DNA of 40,165 nt from Mangrovactinospora gilvigrisea (GCF_001879105.1 NZ_MLCF01000019.1:1-40165), one strand, 5' to 3'. Positions 17,245 to 25,440 are shown, counted from the first letter of the stretch. Numbers and translations are program-made. The notes: generated by a model from the letters alone, not told the origin.

Positions 17245-18342
17245 TCACTTGGGTGCGCTCCCGGGCGCCGACTCCACCGAGAGCCCGCTGCCACCCGGCC
17301 CGCTGCCGTCGGCGGCCTGATAGGCGACCCGGCGCCTTCCCAGATGGATCTTCTCGGCGGCCTTCCGGGCCACCAGACGGTCCAGCGCGGTGCGGGTTCC
17401 GTTGATCGCCTTGGCATCCGCATCCGTTCCGTGGACCTGGACGGCGATCTGGTCGACGCTCTGGGGCTCGTGGTGTGCCTGCAGTACCTGATGCACCCGG
17501 TCCGAGACCGTCGGCACCGCAGTCCCGGCTGGGAGTCCGGCGGCCGCGGTCTCCTGGGCGCCGCGCCGGCGTGTGCCCGTTTTCCGCGTCTGCCCGGGGG
17601 CGGCGGCGGCGCTATCGCTCGCGTCGGGTGCGGTGTTGGCTGCCGAGTTCGCGGGTTCGGCGCCCTCTGACGCATCATCCGGGCGAACCGCGTCGTAGTA
17701 GACGGTGCGTTGCTGCTGGCGCCGCGTTACCCGTCCGACCCGCAGCAGACCGTTGAGAGCGGCCCGCGCCTGCTCGGTTCCCACACCCAGTTCCTGAGCG
17801 CACTCCGCAGCTGTCCGCGGCTCGGTCTGCCGGTCGATCAACTCCCGCATGCGCGCCACCAGCGTGGGCTCGGTTCCGCGGCTCGGCGTGGCCGACCTGC
17901 GGGACGCAGTTGCGGTCCTGGGCTTCGACGCCTTCGCCCGGGCCGGCGTCGTCGATCCCTCCTCGGCCGGTGCCAGTTGTCCTGCGGTCTCGGCGGGCTC
18001 CGGGTCGGCGCCGCGCTCGGCGACGCTTGGTCCGGAGCGGTCATCGCTTGGCGCATCAGCGGACCGCTTCTCGGCGCCCGCGTCGCTGTGTCGGCGCGCC
18101 GCAGCGGTCGGCCCCTGGTCCTGGCTGGCCCCGGTGGTGCGGCGTGCGTCGGCGACCACGCGGCTGCGGACCGCGTGGTCGGCATCCAACGTAGCGAGCT
18201 GCGCTTGCATTTCCTCAATGCCCGAGCGCAGCTTCTGGCGTTCTTCCTCGATGCTGTGCAGCTCCGCAGTCATTTGTTCGAGGAAGCGCTGCTGCGCATC
18301 GCCGGCACCGTTGGACGTGGACGAGTCGGTCAGGGCAGTCAC
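17245..18342 (-). CDS. Coiled-coil protein with two winged-helix domains
   Basis: A 365-aa minus-strand protein. From the N-terminus it has a coiled coil (about residues 12-60, around 'FLEQMTAELHSIEEERQKLR'), a Ser/Ala/Pro-rich linker, a winged-helix-like domain around 'MRELIDRQTEPRTAAECAQE', a second linker with 'GTRRRGAQE', and a second winged-helix-like domain around 'VSDRVHQVLQAHHEPQSVDQ'. This is the layout of a dimeric DNA-binding or regulatory protein. I chose GTG 18342; the frame is open to 18639 but that part lies in the structured repeat and has no protein-like character. It converges with the frameshifted membrane gene, only 10 nt away. No operon partner is visible. Its target is unknown. 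Confidence 0.7.
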   Translation of the reverse strand: MTALTDSSTSNGAGDAQQRFLEQMTAELHSIEEERQKLRSGIEEMQAQLATLDADHAVRSRVVADARRTTGASQDQGPTAAARRHSDAGAEKRSADAPSDDRSGPSVAERGADPEPAETAGQLAPAEEGSTTPARAKASKPRTATASRRSATPSRGTEPTLVARMRELIDRQTEPRTAAECAQELGVGTEQARAALNGLLRVGRVTRRQQQRTVYYDAVRPDDASEGAEPANSAANTAPDASDSAAAAPGQTRKTGTRRRGAQETAAAGLPAGTAVPTVSDRVHQVLQAHHEPQSVDQIAVQVHGTDADAKAINGTRTALDRLVARKAAEKIHLGRRRVAYQAADGSGPGGSGLSVESAPGSAPK

Positions 18343-18387
18343 GGCCTCGCTCGCTTTCCCCGCACCTCTGGCCGGATCATCGGTCCG

Positions 18388-18697
18388 GCGGGTGGTGGGC
18401 ACTGGTGTGGTGGGCCATATCGAACCATCCGAGTCCCAAGGCCGTCCAACCCCTGGCGGAACCCGCTTTGCAAGGCGTTGGCCCCTCCACTGCACATTCT
18501 GTGTCCGGGGCCGAACCGCGAATCGGCCCCGGGGGGAGCGAAGGTGAAGTGAAACCTGTCCCTGGTCAGGGTCCCGGTGAGCTTTGGGGCGCCCGTCGCA
18601 ATGGCGGTGAAGCTCTGCGCCGGGCGCCCGGCGGACCACAGTCCAAGGGATCCGGATGATGATTCCGTCACCTCATCAGCACTCCTGGAACGCACTC
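18388..18697 (+). ncRNA. Structured repeat element, copy 1 (candidate RNA)
   Basis: This stretch aligns over about 300 bases with 22783-23092 at roughly 80% identity, with one 4-nt gap. Helices read on the plus strand are: 18390-18396 with 18424-18430 (7 bp, one G-U); 18507-18514 with 18523-18530 (8 bp, 8-nt loop); and 18587-18595 with 18621-18629 (9 bp), extended by 18597-18600 with 18616-18619. A small hairpin follows near 18633-18643. Compared with copy 2, the 9-bp helix has a compensated C/G swap at its fifth pair. The G-U pairs form only if the plus strand is transcribed. One inner helix present in copy 2 is degenerate here. It lies just upstream of, and antisense to, the leader of the two-winged-helix gene. 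No known RNA family was recognised. Confidence 0.6.
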
Positions 18698-18921
18698 GGT
18701 GCAGGTGCGCCGCCCCAGGGTGTCGGCGACGGAGCGTTTCCCGACCCTAAGAACCACGAAATGGGCCGTGGGGGCGGCGGTTTACAAACGGCCGCGATCA
18801 TGGGGATTGAGGCTGTGCACCGAGATCCCCATGGCGCCCGAGGTTCGCGGTCCCCACCCGGGCGTCTGGGTCTGCCGGGGGTCTGGCCGGCCTCGTACTC
18901 GGCGCGGATGGTGAAGTCCAT
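18676..18921 (-). CDS. Short ORF after the methyltransferase, 81 aa
   Basis: The ATG at 18921 has an excellent ribosome binding site (AGGAGGAGG), and the peptide begins 'MDFTIRAEYEAGQTPGRP'. After about 35 residues the composition becomes Pro/Ala-rich without clear bias ('CKPPPPRPISWFLGSGN'), and its end overlaps repeat copy 1. It lies 66 nt downstream of the methyltransferase on the same strand, so the pair may be one transcript. The start looks genuine. The C-terminal half may have been altered by a frameshift or replaced when the repeat region arrived. I do not recognise a family. Confidence 0.35.
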   Translation of the reverse strand: MDFTIRAEYEAGQTPGRPRRPGGDREPRAPWGSRCTASIPMIAAVCKPPPPRPISWFLGSGNAPSPTPWGGAPAPSAFQEC

Positions 18922-18987
18922 GGTGTGCCTCCTCCTGCCGTCCAGGGTGCGCCTCCCGGCGGCCGGGCGCAGGCCGGCCGTTCGGCC

Positions 18988-19725
18988 CTAAAGCCTGAGA
19001 ACCGCCAGGTAGCCGGGGCCCTCGGGGGCGCGTTCGAGGGAGTCCAGCGTCCAGGGCGAGGCCTCGACGGCCGCCGTCAGCTCGGCGGGGGCGGCGAGCC
19101 AGTAGTCGAACCACGGGGTGGCCGTGGCGCCGTCCCGCACCCGGATGCGCAGCTGGCCGCGGGCGCGGCCGCGGCGCAGGTTGCGGGCGTGGTAGGCGGC
19201 GTGCGCGGGGTCGTCGCCGGGGTCGGTGCCCATGCCGAGCAGGACGGCGCCGGGGCGGGCGGCGGCGGCGAGGGCGGCCAGCACCGCCGGGGCCTGCGCG
19301 GGGCCGGCGAGCAGGCCGAGGCCGTTGCCGAAGAGGGCGAGGGTGTCGAAGGCGCCGAGATCGCGGGGGAGTTGGGCGACGGAGCCTTCCACCGCGTCGA
19401 CGCCGCGCTCGCGGGTGACGCGCACCGCGCCGGGGGAGGGGTCGACGCCGACCACCTCCAGGCCCTTCGCCGCCCACGCCACGGCGTGCCGCCCGCCCCC
19501 GCAGCCCACATCGAGGATGCGGCCCGTGGCCAGCTCCCAGCCGCTGCGCTCCAGCGGCGACCAGGCGTCCGGTTCCGCGAAGTAGCGGGCGGCGTCGCCC
19601 GCCCCGAGCAGGGCGTCGTCCCGCTCGATGATCTCCACCGCGGACCAGGGCGCCGCGCCCGCCGCCCAGCAGCGGGCGAGGATGCGGCCGAAGGCGTCGT
19701 CGAGCGACGGCTGTGTGTCGTCCAT
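18988..19725 (-). CDS. Class I SAM-dependent methyltransferase
   Basis: A 245-aa protein with the Rossmann methyltransferase signature. Motif I is 'RILDVGCGGGRHAVAWA' (about residues 69-85), and the acidic residue after strand 2 lies in 'VVGVDPSPGAV' (D95), which binds the S-adenosylmethionine ribose. A post-I segment 'VEGSVAQLPRDLGAFDTLAL' follows, as in methyltransferase_11/25 proteins. The C-terminal third ('FDYWLAAPAELTAAVEA') would form the substrate cap. ATG 19725 is the first good start. It sits between repeat copy 1 and the NlpC/P60 remnant. The equivalent position beside copy 2 has no methyltransferase, so this gene may have been inserted after the duplication or lost from the other copy. 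The substrate cannot be told. Confidence 0.9.
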   Translation of the reverse strand: MDDTQPSLDDAFGRILARCWAAGAAPWSAVEIIERDDALLGAGDAARYFAEPDAWSPLERSGWELATGRILDVGCGGGRHAVAWAAKGLEVVGVDPSPGAVRVTRERGVDAVEGSVAQLPRDLGAFDTLALFGNGLGLLAGPAQAPAVLAALAAAARPGAVLLGMGTDPGDDPAHAAYHARNLRRGRARGQLRIRVRDGATATPWFDYWLAAPAELTAAVEASPWTLDSLERAPEGPGYLAVLRL

Positions 19726-19768
19726 GACGGGAACGGTGGCAGGCCGCGGGCGCCGGCCGCACCCGGAT

Positions 19769-19990
19769 TTACCCGGGGTGGGCCGTGTGCCAGGCGGCGG
19801 GGGATCCGGCGGCCGGGTCCGGGCGCAGGGTGCTCAGGATGGGGTTGGCGTCGGTGGCGACGATGTTGACGATCATGCCGTGCCAGGGTGCTTGGACGAT
19901 CTTGCCTTTGTCCAGGTACGCCGCGACGTGGGTGGCCTGGGGGCAGTAGATGAGCAGGTCGCCGGGGCGCAGTTGGCTCAGCGGGAGTTT
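19769..19990 (-). pseudogene. NlpC/P60 C-terminal fragment, paralogue of the hydrolase at 23148
   Basis: This minus-strand fragment reads 'LPLSQLRPGDLLIYCPQATH', then 'VAAYLDKGKIVQAP' and 'IVATDANPILSTLRPDPAAG'. It matches the catalytic-His half of the NlpC/P60 domain in the hydrolase at 23148-25103 almost residue for residue. The half carrying the catalytic Cys, the transglycosylase domain and the signal peptide are absent: upstream of 19990 the frame is unrelated low-complexity sequence. Without the Cys it cannot be an active peptidase. It is a decayed duplicate, about 88% identical at the DNA level over 185 bases by hand alignment. Confidence 0.8.
19802..19986. repeat. 185-bp direct repeat, copy A (partner 23907-24091)
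   Basis: Gap-free hand alignment with 23907-24091 shows about 23 differences in 185 positions, in the same orientation. It corresponds to the NlpC/P60 His half. Confidence 0.85.
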
Positions 19991-20485
19991 CCCGCGGGGA
20001 GACCGGTCGGGCACCTGTCCCAAGGTCTGGCCGGTCTCCCCGGTGGCCGCGGCTGGCGGGTCCCGTTGTCGAGGGTGGGAACGTGGACCGGTGCCGCGGC
20101 CGGGGAGGGAGCACCGGCCTTGAACTTCCCAGATGGGGGCGGCGGCGGTAAGGGCCTGAGGGTCCACCACGGACCCGGCGTCCGGCCCGCCTTGCTGCTG
20201 CGGGCACCGCGGTGCTCGGTGAACTCTTGGCGAGAGGACAGGGGGCGCCGACCGGCCATGGCGCGTGGCGGTGGGTCGGCTGGGCGGGGGTTCCCCTCCT
20301 CGGCCCCGACCGGCGCGGCGAGCCAGGGCGTGGTCGCCGCGGGGTGGGGGTCGCCGCACATGGGGAGTGTGCGGCCGGAATCGGAGTCGCGGGGTAGGCG
20401 ATGAGGGCGGTAGGTGCCGTTCGACGCCTTGACTGACGGATCGTCGCGTGTAGTTTGGCCCTTTCGGGGCAGCTGTAGGTCGATC

Positions 20486-20576
20486 GAACGGGACTTCCGT
20501 GTGCCCGTTCGGCGCTTGGAGTAGCTCCGGGTTGTGTGAACACATGGCCGTCCCTGCCTCAACCCCGCGGGGACGG
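20486..20576 (+). terminator. Run of hairpins, terminator-like or structured RNA
   Basis: There are three hairpins in a row. The first is a perfect 7-bp stem (20486-20492 with 20504-20510). A small 4-bp hairpin sits around 20533-20544 ('TGTGtgaaCACA'). The third is a perfect 7-bp stem (20548-20554 with 20570-20576), followed on the plus strand by 'tcgtcttat'. The last looks like a terminator. The set could also be a folded leader, but no gene with a clear start follows it on either strand. Confidence 0.4.
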
Positions 20577-21047
20577 TCGTCTTATCGGGCGTTCTGGCAT
20601 GGCGCGCCGGCGGCCAGGGTCGGGTAGCGGCGGTATTCATACAGTGGACGTCGTGAGCCTCGCAAGGATCGTTTCGCCCCCGTAGGTCTTCGGGTCGGCG
20701 CGGGCGCCCCTGACGTGTCTGGTGCGGGTGGGCGGATGTACAGGTTACTGACGGCTGGTCGGATCGCCGGGATTCCACGACGGGGCACAACTCGCACGGT
20801 ACTTGAGGCCCTGGCAGCCACTCGACTCACCGGCTGCGCTGGAACCCGGCAGCGGGATGTCTCGTTCACCGAGATGGTTGTGGCGGTCGCCGTGGCGTGG
20901 CAGAAGGCGAGCGGCATGGACGGGGCCGTGTAGGTGCATGCACCCGTGCCGCGCTGTACTGCCATCCTGGGGGTGAGCCGTACCGGACCCTCGCCGGGAG
21001 CGGCTTCTGCGCCTCGTTGGCCTACCTCGCCGACGAGGCGCTGCAAT
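20577..21047. other. Stretch without a supported gene
   Basis: Several overlapping frames are open on both strands, but none has a plausible start with a protein-like composition. No repeat or RNA was recognised. Confidence 0.4.
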
Positions 21048-21284
21048 TCAGGCGTCCAGCGTTGCCGCGCGGGGTGTTTCGACGGCTTCGCGGGTCGGGA
21101 TGTTGTGCTTCTCCCGCTGCTTCGCCAGTTCGTTCCAGGCGGCCAGGGAGACCTCGCGTAGGCGTCGCAGCAATCTCTCGTTGACGGGCGGATCGTGCGC
21201 TGCGATCACGGCCGACTCGGCAGTGTTGCAGGCAGTCTGAGCGACGATCAGCTCTGAGGACTGCTGGCCAGACGTCTCGACCAC
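21048..21284 (-). CDS. Small hypothetical protein, 78 aa
   Basis: The frame from GTG 21284 reads 'VVETSGQQSSELIVAQTACN', then 'NERLLRRLREVSLAAWNELA' and ends 'TPRAATLDA'. It is a helical, charged pattern that looks protein-like, unlike the overlapping frames. The frame is open further upstream to 21353, but that part is Arg/Gly/Pro-rich and less convincing. No family or partner was recognised. It could be an antitoxin-sized protein or the remnant of a longer gene. Confidence 0.4.
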   Translation of the reverse strand: MVETSGQQSSELIVAQTACNTAESAVIAAHDPPVNERLLRRLREVSLAAWNELAKQREKHNIPTREAVETPRAATLDA

Positions 21285-21568
21285 TGAACGCGCATGCGCG
21301 GCCCCGGAGGTCGGCGATCTTCGCCCAGGGCGCCCGCCAGCCCGTGGCAGCATCGGCGCACGGCGGGCGGATAGAGGCTCGACCTCCGCCAGTCAGCCGT
21401 AGACGAACCCCGGTTCGGCGATGGCCGAGTCCTGGATCCGCTGCGGCGGCGAGCAGAAGTCTGTGATCACCTCTGCCGTTGGGGTGGGCGAACGCGTCAA
21501 TGGTCCCGATACTGATGATCGTGCTCTGCGGTTGCGCCGCCGGGCTGAGGAGACGAAGGGAATCCGGA

Positions 21569-21955
21569 ATGACTGGGGAAAGCGGGGAGAGCGGCCGGGG
21601 CGCCGAGCTCCTGCTGCTGGCCGACGGCGCGGTGCAGCGCCATTCGGCCGAAAGCTACGGCATGGACATGGTCCAGGAGGTGGCCCGGCTGCTCGGTTCG
21701 CCGAACATCCGCTCCACGGTCCTCGGCGAGAACCTGACGCTCTGGCATGCCGAGGCCGGCGGGGGCAGCCGTGGCTTCTTCCGCCGCCGCTCCCCGGAGG
21801 CGAACGCGCTGGCGAACCGCCTTGCCTCGGAGCACGGCTCGTCGATACCCGTGGTCGCGGGGCCGGCCGTAGTCAGCGGTCCGATGCTGTATGGCAGCCC
21901 GTACCCGCTGGACGCCGCCGAGGCGGATGCACTGGCGGCGTACTTGGCCGCCTGA
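21569..21955 (+). CDS. Small protein, possibly DUF3846-like
   Basis: A 128-aa protein from ATG 21569, with 'gaagg' about 9 nt upstream; the frame is open from 21479, but this start is better. It reads 'GAELLLLADGAVQRHSAESY', a strand-helix unit, then 'RSTVLGENLTLWHAEAGG', 'SPEANALANRLASEH' and 'GPAVVSGPMLYGSPYPL'. The order of an opening 'LLLxxDG' strand, a central 'xLTLWxxEG' strand, an 'AN..A' helix and a 'GPxVxxG' end resembles DUF3846 proteins of actinomycetes and their phages. I rate that similarity as suggestive only. No partner gene is adjacent. Confidence 0.6.
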   Translation: MTGESGESGRGAELLLLADGAVQRHSAESYGMDMVQEVARLLGSPNIRSTVLGENLTLWHAEAGGGSRGFFRRRSPEANALANRLASEHGSSIPVVAGPAVVSGPMLYGSPYPLDAAEADALAAYLAA

Positions 21956-22493
21956 GCCGCCGTCAACTGACGGGCCTGCGCCGCCGCGGCGGAGCATGGA
22001 CCGGCCGAGCGCGACCCGGCGGGGCGGCAGCCCCCGATCCGCGAGGCGCCCCGCCGGGAGTTTCTGGGCCCCGGCCGAGCCGCTGGAGGTTGGCCGGGGC
22101 CGTTCCGGCCCCTCGAGGGAGAATGAGGCACCGGCGATCGGCGGCATCGGGGGGATCTGCCGCCGAGGGACCGCGCGCTAGTGACGTGCCGGGCCGATGT
22201 GAACGGATGGCCGTGAGGCGCCGGATGCCGCCTTTCCCGGTGGCGAGGGCCCACGCAGGGTTAGGGCCAGTGGCGGGGCTCGGCCCGGGGCGATGGGCCG
22301 TATACGAGCCGTCTCTCCCGGGTCCGCATCCAACGGCCGGGAGAGGGCGGCGCTCTTGGGAGTGAGGCCGTCCATCAACGCCGGTGGGCCGACGGCGCCC
22401 GCGTGCTCCTGACCGGCGTGCGCCGCGAGCATCAAGACGCTGGAGGGGCAGGGTCTCGACGTTCGACTTATTCGGTTATTCGGATGTGGTCGT
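21956..22493. other. Stretch without a supported gene
   Basis: About 540 bases between the small DUF3846-like gene and the reductase remnant. Open frames here are Arg/Pro/Gly-rich and lack starts with binding sites. Nothing else was seen. Confidence 0.45.
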
Positions 22494-22773
22494 ATGACAC
22501 TGCTTGTCTACGATGCCGGCGTGTGCGGTAGGTTGCTCGCCGCCCAGCTGCACGAAGCCGGGATCGACGTCACGCTCCTCGCCAGGGGCAGACGACTGGC
22601 GTCCCTGCGTCAGCGCGGGGTGCAGCTCGCCGAGGTGGACAGCCCCGCAATCCGACAGGTTTGTGGTCGAGCACGCGGCGGGCAGATACGACCTCATTGC
22701 CGTCACCGTCCGCACCCACCAGGTCGACGCGGCACTGAAATCGTTCGCCGGCGTGGGCGGCGACAGCCGTTGA
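22494..22773 (+). pseudogene. Ketopantoate reductase-like N-terminal fragment, frameshifted
   Basis: From ATG 22494 the frame reads 'MTLLVYDAGVCGRLLAAQLH', then 'EAGIDVTLLARGRRLASLRQ'. This is the nucleotide-binding start of ketopantoate reductase/ApbA-PanE-like proteins, with Asp and Cys inside the usual 'GxGxxG' (GAGxxG) motif. After 'VDSPAIRQ' (about 22656) the frame is lost, and a neighbouring frame continues the family with 'VVEHAAGRYDLIAVTVRTHQ'. It then stops at 22771-22773, about 10 nt before repeat copy 2. The remaining two thirds, including the catalytic domain, are missing. It is a non-functional remnant whose end coincides with the repeat boundary. Confidence 0.75.
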
Positions 22774-22782
22774 TGACCTCCT

Positions 22783-23092
22783 CTGGGTGGTGGGTGCTGG
22801 TGTAGTGGGCCAGCCATATCGAACCACCCGGCGCCAAGGCCGTCGCACCCCTGGAAAACCCACTGAGGGGCGTTGGCGCTTCCACCGCGAATCCTGTGGC
22901 CGGGGCCGAACCGCGACTCGGTCCCGGGGGGGGAGCGAAGGTGAAGAGAAACCTGTCCCTGATCACGGGCCCAGTGAGCTTTGGGGCCCCCGACGCAGTG
23001 GCGGTGACGCTCTGCGCCGGGGGCCCGGCGGACCACAGTCCAAAGAGTCCGCACGGCAATTCTGTCACCTCGTCAGCACTCATGGGGCGCAC
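22783..23092 (+). ncRNA. Structured repeat element, copy 2 (candidate RNA)
   Basis: This is the better-preserved copy. Helices on the plus strand are: 22785-22791 with 22823-22829 (7 bp, perfect); 22831-22837 with 22873-22879 (7 bp), enclosing 22848-22852 with 22866-22870 (5 bp); 22902-22909 with 22918-22925 (8 bp with one G-U); and 22984-22992 with 23018-23026 (9 bp). The first and third also form in copy 1 with G-U and G-C exchanged, and the 9-bp helix carries a compensated swap. A small ORF inside it is interrupted in copy 1, so coding is not what is conserved. It ends about 55 nt before the stop codon of the convergent cell-wall hydrolase gene. Confidence 0.65.
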
Positions 23093-23147
23093 GTGACGCA
23101 CGTGCACTGCCGAGGCGGCATTGCGAAGCTGCCTACGATCGTGGTCT

Positions 23148-25103
23148 TCAGGGCGACGTGGTCTCGGGCTGGTTCGCCTGCAGAGTGAGTGTCAGGTCCG
23201 GGTTTGCGAGGAACCGGTAGCGAAGGCCGCCCTCGAGGGTGGTGAGGATGGGCGGACCGCTTTCGGCGCTACCGGTTTCCACCGTCAGTTGGGTGACGCC
23301 CGACCAGTCGGTGCTCGGTGAACCCTCGGGTCGGGCCACGAGGGTGCCCTTAGCGCTATAGGTGTTGGGTCCCGTGCCTGGATACAGGTGGAGCTCGCCG
23401 ACTGTGTTGATCTCGATGCGGTCCGGGAGGCCGTCACCGGTCAGGTCGCCGGTGGCGGTTAGGCGTGCGGCGGGGGCTGCGGTGGTGAAGGTGTGGACGG
23501 TGGCGGTTGAGGTGCGGCCGGCGGCGTCCAGGGCGCGGACGGTGAGGGTGTGGCGTCCGGCGGTGGTGGGGGTGATGGTGACGGTCGCGCTGCCGCCGGG
23601 GCGGGGGGCGGTGGCGGTCTGCGGGGCGGCGTTGTCGAGGGTGTAGCGGTAGCGGATGGTGCGGGTGTCGCCGTGGGCGGTGAGGGTGAAGCGGGCGGCG
23701 GTGCCGGCGGGTTGGTCGTCGGCCGGCCCGGTGACCGTGGGCGCGCGCAGCGCGGGCGTCGGGGTCGGGGTGGGGGTGGGTTTGGGCGCCGGGGTGACGG
23801 TTCCGGTGGTGGGGTGCGTCGCGGCCGGCGGGGTGGCGGGGGCGCGGTGCGGCGTCGGCTTCGGCTTCGCTTTCGGCGCCGGCGTGGACCGGGGAACGGC
23901 GGGGGTGGATCCGGCGGCAGGGTCGGGGCGCAGGGCGCCCAGGATGGGGTTGGCGTCGGTGGCCACGATGTCGATGACGGCGCCGGGGCGGGGGGCCTGG
24001 ACGACCTTGCCGTTGCCCAGGTACATCGCGACGTGGGTGGCCTGGGGGAAGTAGATGAGCAGGTCGCCGGGGCGCAGCTGGCTCAGCGGGATGCGGCGCA
24101 TGCCGGCCCATTCCTGCTGGGTGGTGCGGGGGATGGTGATCCCGGCGGCCTTCCAGGCCTGTTGGGCCAGGCCGGAGCAGTCGAAGGCGTTCGGGCCGTT
24201 GCCGCCCCACAGGTAGGGCTTGCCGAGTTGGGCCAGGGCATAGGCGAGGGCCTGCTGGCCGGCGGCGCTGGGCTTGCGTTCGGCGTGCAGGGCTTGCTGG
24301 AGGGCGGCCTGCTGGGCGGCGGTGTCGGTGGCTGCGGGGGTGGGGGTGGCGCCGCCGCGGTAGCGGTCGATCCAGGAGCGGACGGAGTTGAGGTAGGCGG
24401 TGGAGTGGTTGTAGGCGAGGATCGCGGTGTCCAGGCCCTGATCGGTGGTCAGGTCGCCGCCGGCGGCGCACAGGTAGGCGCCGGCGGCCAGCGCGGCGTC
24501 GTAGAGGTTGCCGGGGTCTTTCACTCCGTCGCCGTTGCCGTCGGCGGCCCAGCGGGTCCAGGTGGAGGGGATGAACTGCATCGGGCCGACGGCGCGGTCC
24601 CAGGTGGTGTTGCCGTCCAGGCGGCCGTGGTCGGTGTCGGGGACGGCGGCGTAGCCGTGGCCGTCCAGGACGGGGCCGAGGATGGGGGTGAGGGTGGTGC
24701 CGTGGGTGTCGACCTGTCCGCCGGCGGCGTGGCCGGATTCGATTTGGCCGATGGCGGCGATGGTGGCCCAGTCGATGCCGCAGTCGGGGCGGGAGGCCTT
24801 CAGCTTGGCGGCTGCTTTGCGATAGGCGTCCAGGGCGATGGCGGGGACGGGGGAGTTGTCGCCGGCGGGGGTGGCGGCGGGTGGTTGCGGGGTGTCCGCG
24901 GCGGGCGGGGGCAGCACGCGGGTGCCGCCGCCGTCGGCCGCCTGCGGGCCGACTGCCGATGCGGGAGGGGACGCGACACCTGAGACGAGGTCGGAGGCAG
25001 CGCCGGGGACCAGGACGACAGCGGCGACCGCGATCAGTCCGGTCCCGAAGCGGGCGCCGGCCGGCAGCAGCCGCCGGTGCAGTGCGCGCCGGAGGTTAGA
25101 CAA
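23148..25103 (-). CDS. Secreted lytic transglycosylase-NlpC/P60 endopeptidase
   Basis: A protein of about 651 aa. It starts with a basic N-terminus and hydrophobic helix ('GTGLIAVAAVVLVPGAAS'), a signal peptide or anchor. A transglycosylase domain follows, with catalytic Glu in 'IGQIESGHA' (E122) and the family motif 'GPMQFIPSTW'. The NlpC/P60 domain has catalytic Cys in 'NAFDCSGLAQ' (C309), His in 'ATHVAMYLG' (H357) and, as third polar residue, Gln in 'VVQAP' (Q369) where many have His. After a Pro/Thr-rich linker come an Ig-like domain and a C-terminal FG-GAP-like unit ('GDLTGDGLPDRIEI'). It would cut peptidoglycan glycan strands and D,L-peptide bonds outside the cell. TTG 25103 and TTG 25121 are possible starts, neither strong. 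Its NlpC part is duplicated at 19769. Confidence 0.9.
   Translation of the reverse strand: MSNLRRALHRRLLPAGARFGTGLIAVAAVVLVPGAASDLVSGVASPPASAVGPQAADGGGTRVLPPPAADTPQPPAATPAGDNSPVPAIALDAYRKAAAKLKASRPDCGIDWATIAAIGQIESGHAAGGQVDTHGTTLTPILGPVLDGHGYAAVPDTDHGRLDGNTTWDRAVGPMQFIPSTWTRWAADGNGDGVKDPGNLYDAALAAGAYLCAAGGDLTTDQGLDTAILAYNHSTAYLNSVRSWIDRYRGGATPTPAATDTAAQQAALQQALHAERKPSAAGQQALAYALAQLGKPYLWGGNGPNAFDCSGLAQQAWKAAGITIPRTTQQEWAGMRRIPLSQLRPGDLLIYFPQATHVAMYLGNGKVVQAPRPGAVIDIVATDANPILGALRPDPAAGSTPAVPRSTPAPKAKPKPTPHRAPATPPAATHPTTGTVTPAPKPTPTPTPTPALRAPTVTGPADDQPAGTAARFTLTAHGDTRTIRYRYTLDNAAPQTATAPRPGGSATVTITPTTAGRHTLTVRALDAAGRTSTATVHTFTTAAPAARLTATGDLTGDGLPDRIEINTVGELHLYPGTGPNTYSAKGTLVARPEGSPSTDWSGVTQLTVETGSAESGPPILTTLEGGLRYRFLANPDLTLTLQANQPETTSP
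23907..24091. repeat. 185-bp direct repeat, copy B (partner 19802-19986)
   Basis: The intact copy, inside the NlpC/P60 domain. Identity to copy A is about 88% by hand alignment without gaps. Confidence 0.85.
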
Positions 25104-25440
25104 GGAGTTTCCCAGGAACAAAGTGACAGAGCAGCCTCGGGAAGATAGGCAGAAGCCTGTCGAGAGTGCAACTCGACCCCGGAGATCTCTTTACTTATCG
25201 ACGCCGATAAAAACTCTGCAAAACATCCCGTGTGGCGTACAACCTTCGCGGCTGGATGCGGGTCCAACACTGCCTCCCGGATCGGGACCCCGTCCAAAAG
25301 CTTGTGCGCCCTGGGTCGAGACGACTCCGTGACCTGCGACTCTCCGACATCCCAGGCGGCCGCCCCCGCGCAAGATGTCTGTTATGTCGCTATCTCGAAG
25401 ACTGGGTCCCGGGAATTCTTGAGTATGACTTGCGTCACAG

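Noticed and set aside
18339..18695. Minus-strand frame shared by both repeat copies ('SADEVTE...GLWSAG')
   Set aside because: The frame is similar in both copies, but differences fall mostly in first and second codon positions while helices are kept, so RNA or DNA structure explains the conservation better than protein coding.
23550..24983. Plus-strand frame of 477 codons inside the cell-wall hydrolase gene
   Set aside because: Nearly all Gly, Val and Ala; it is the antisense of an Ala/Pro-rich gene.
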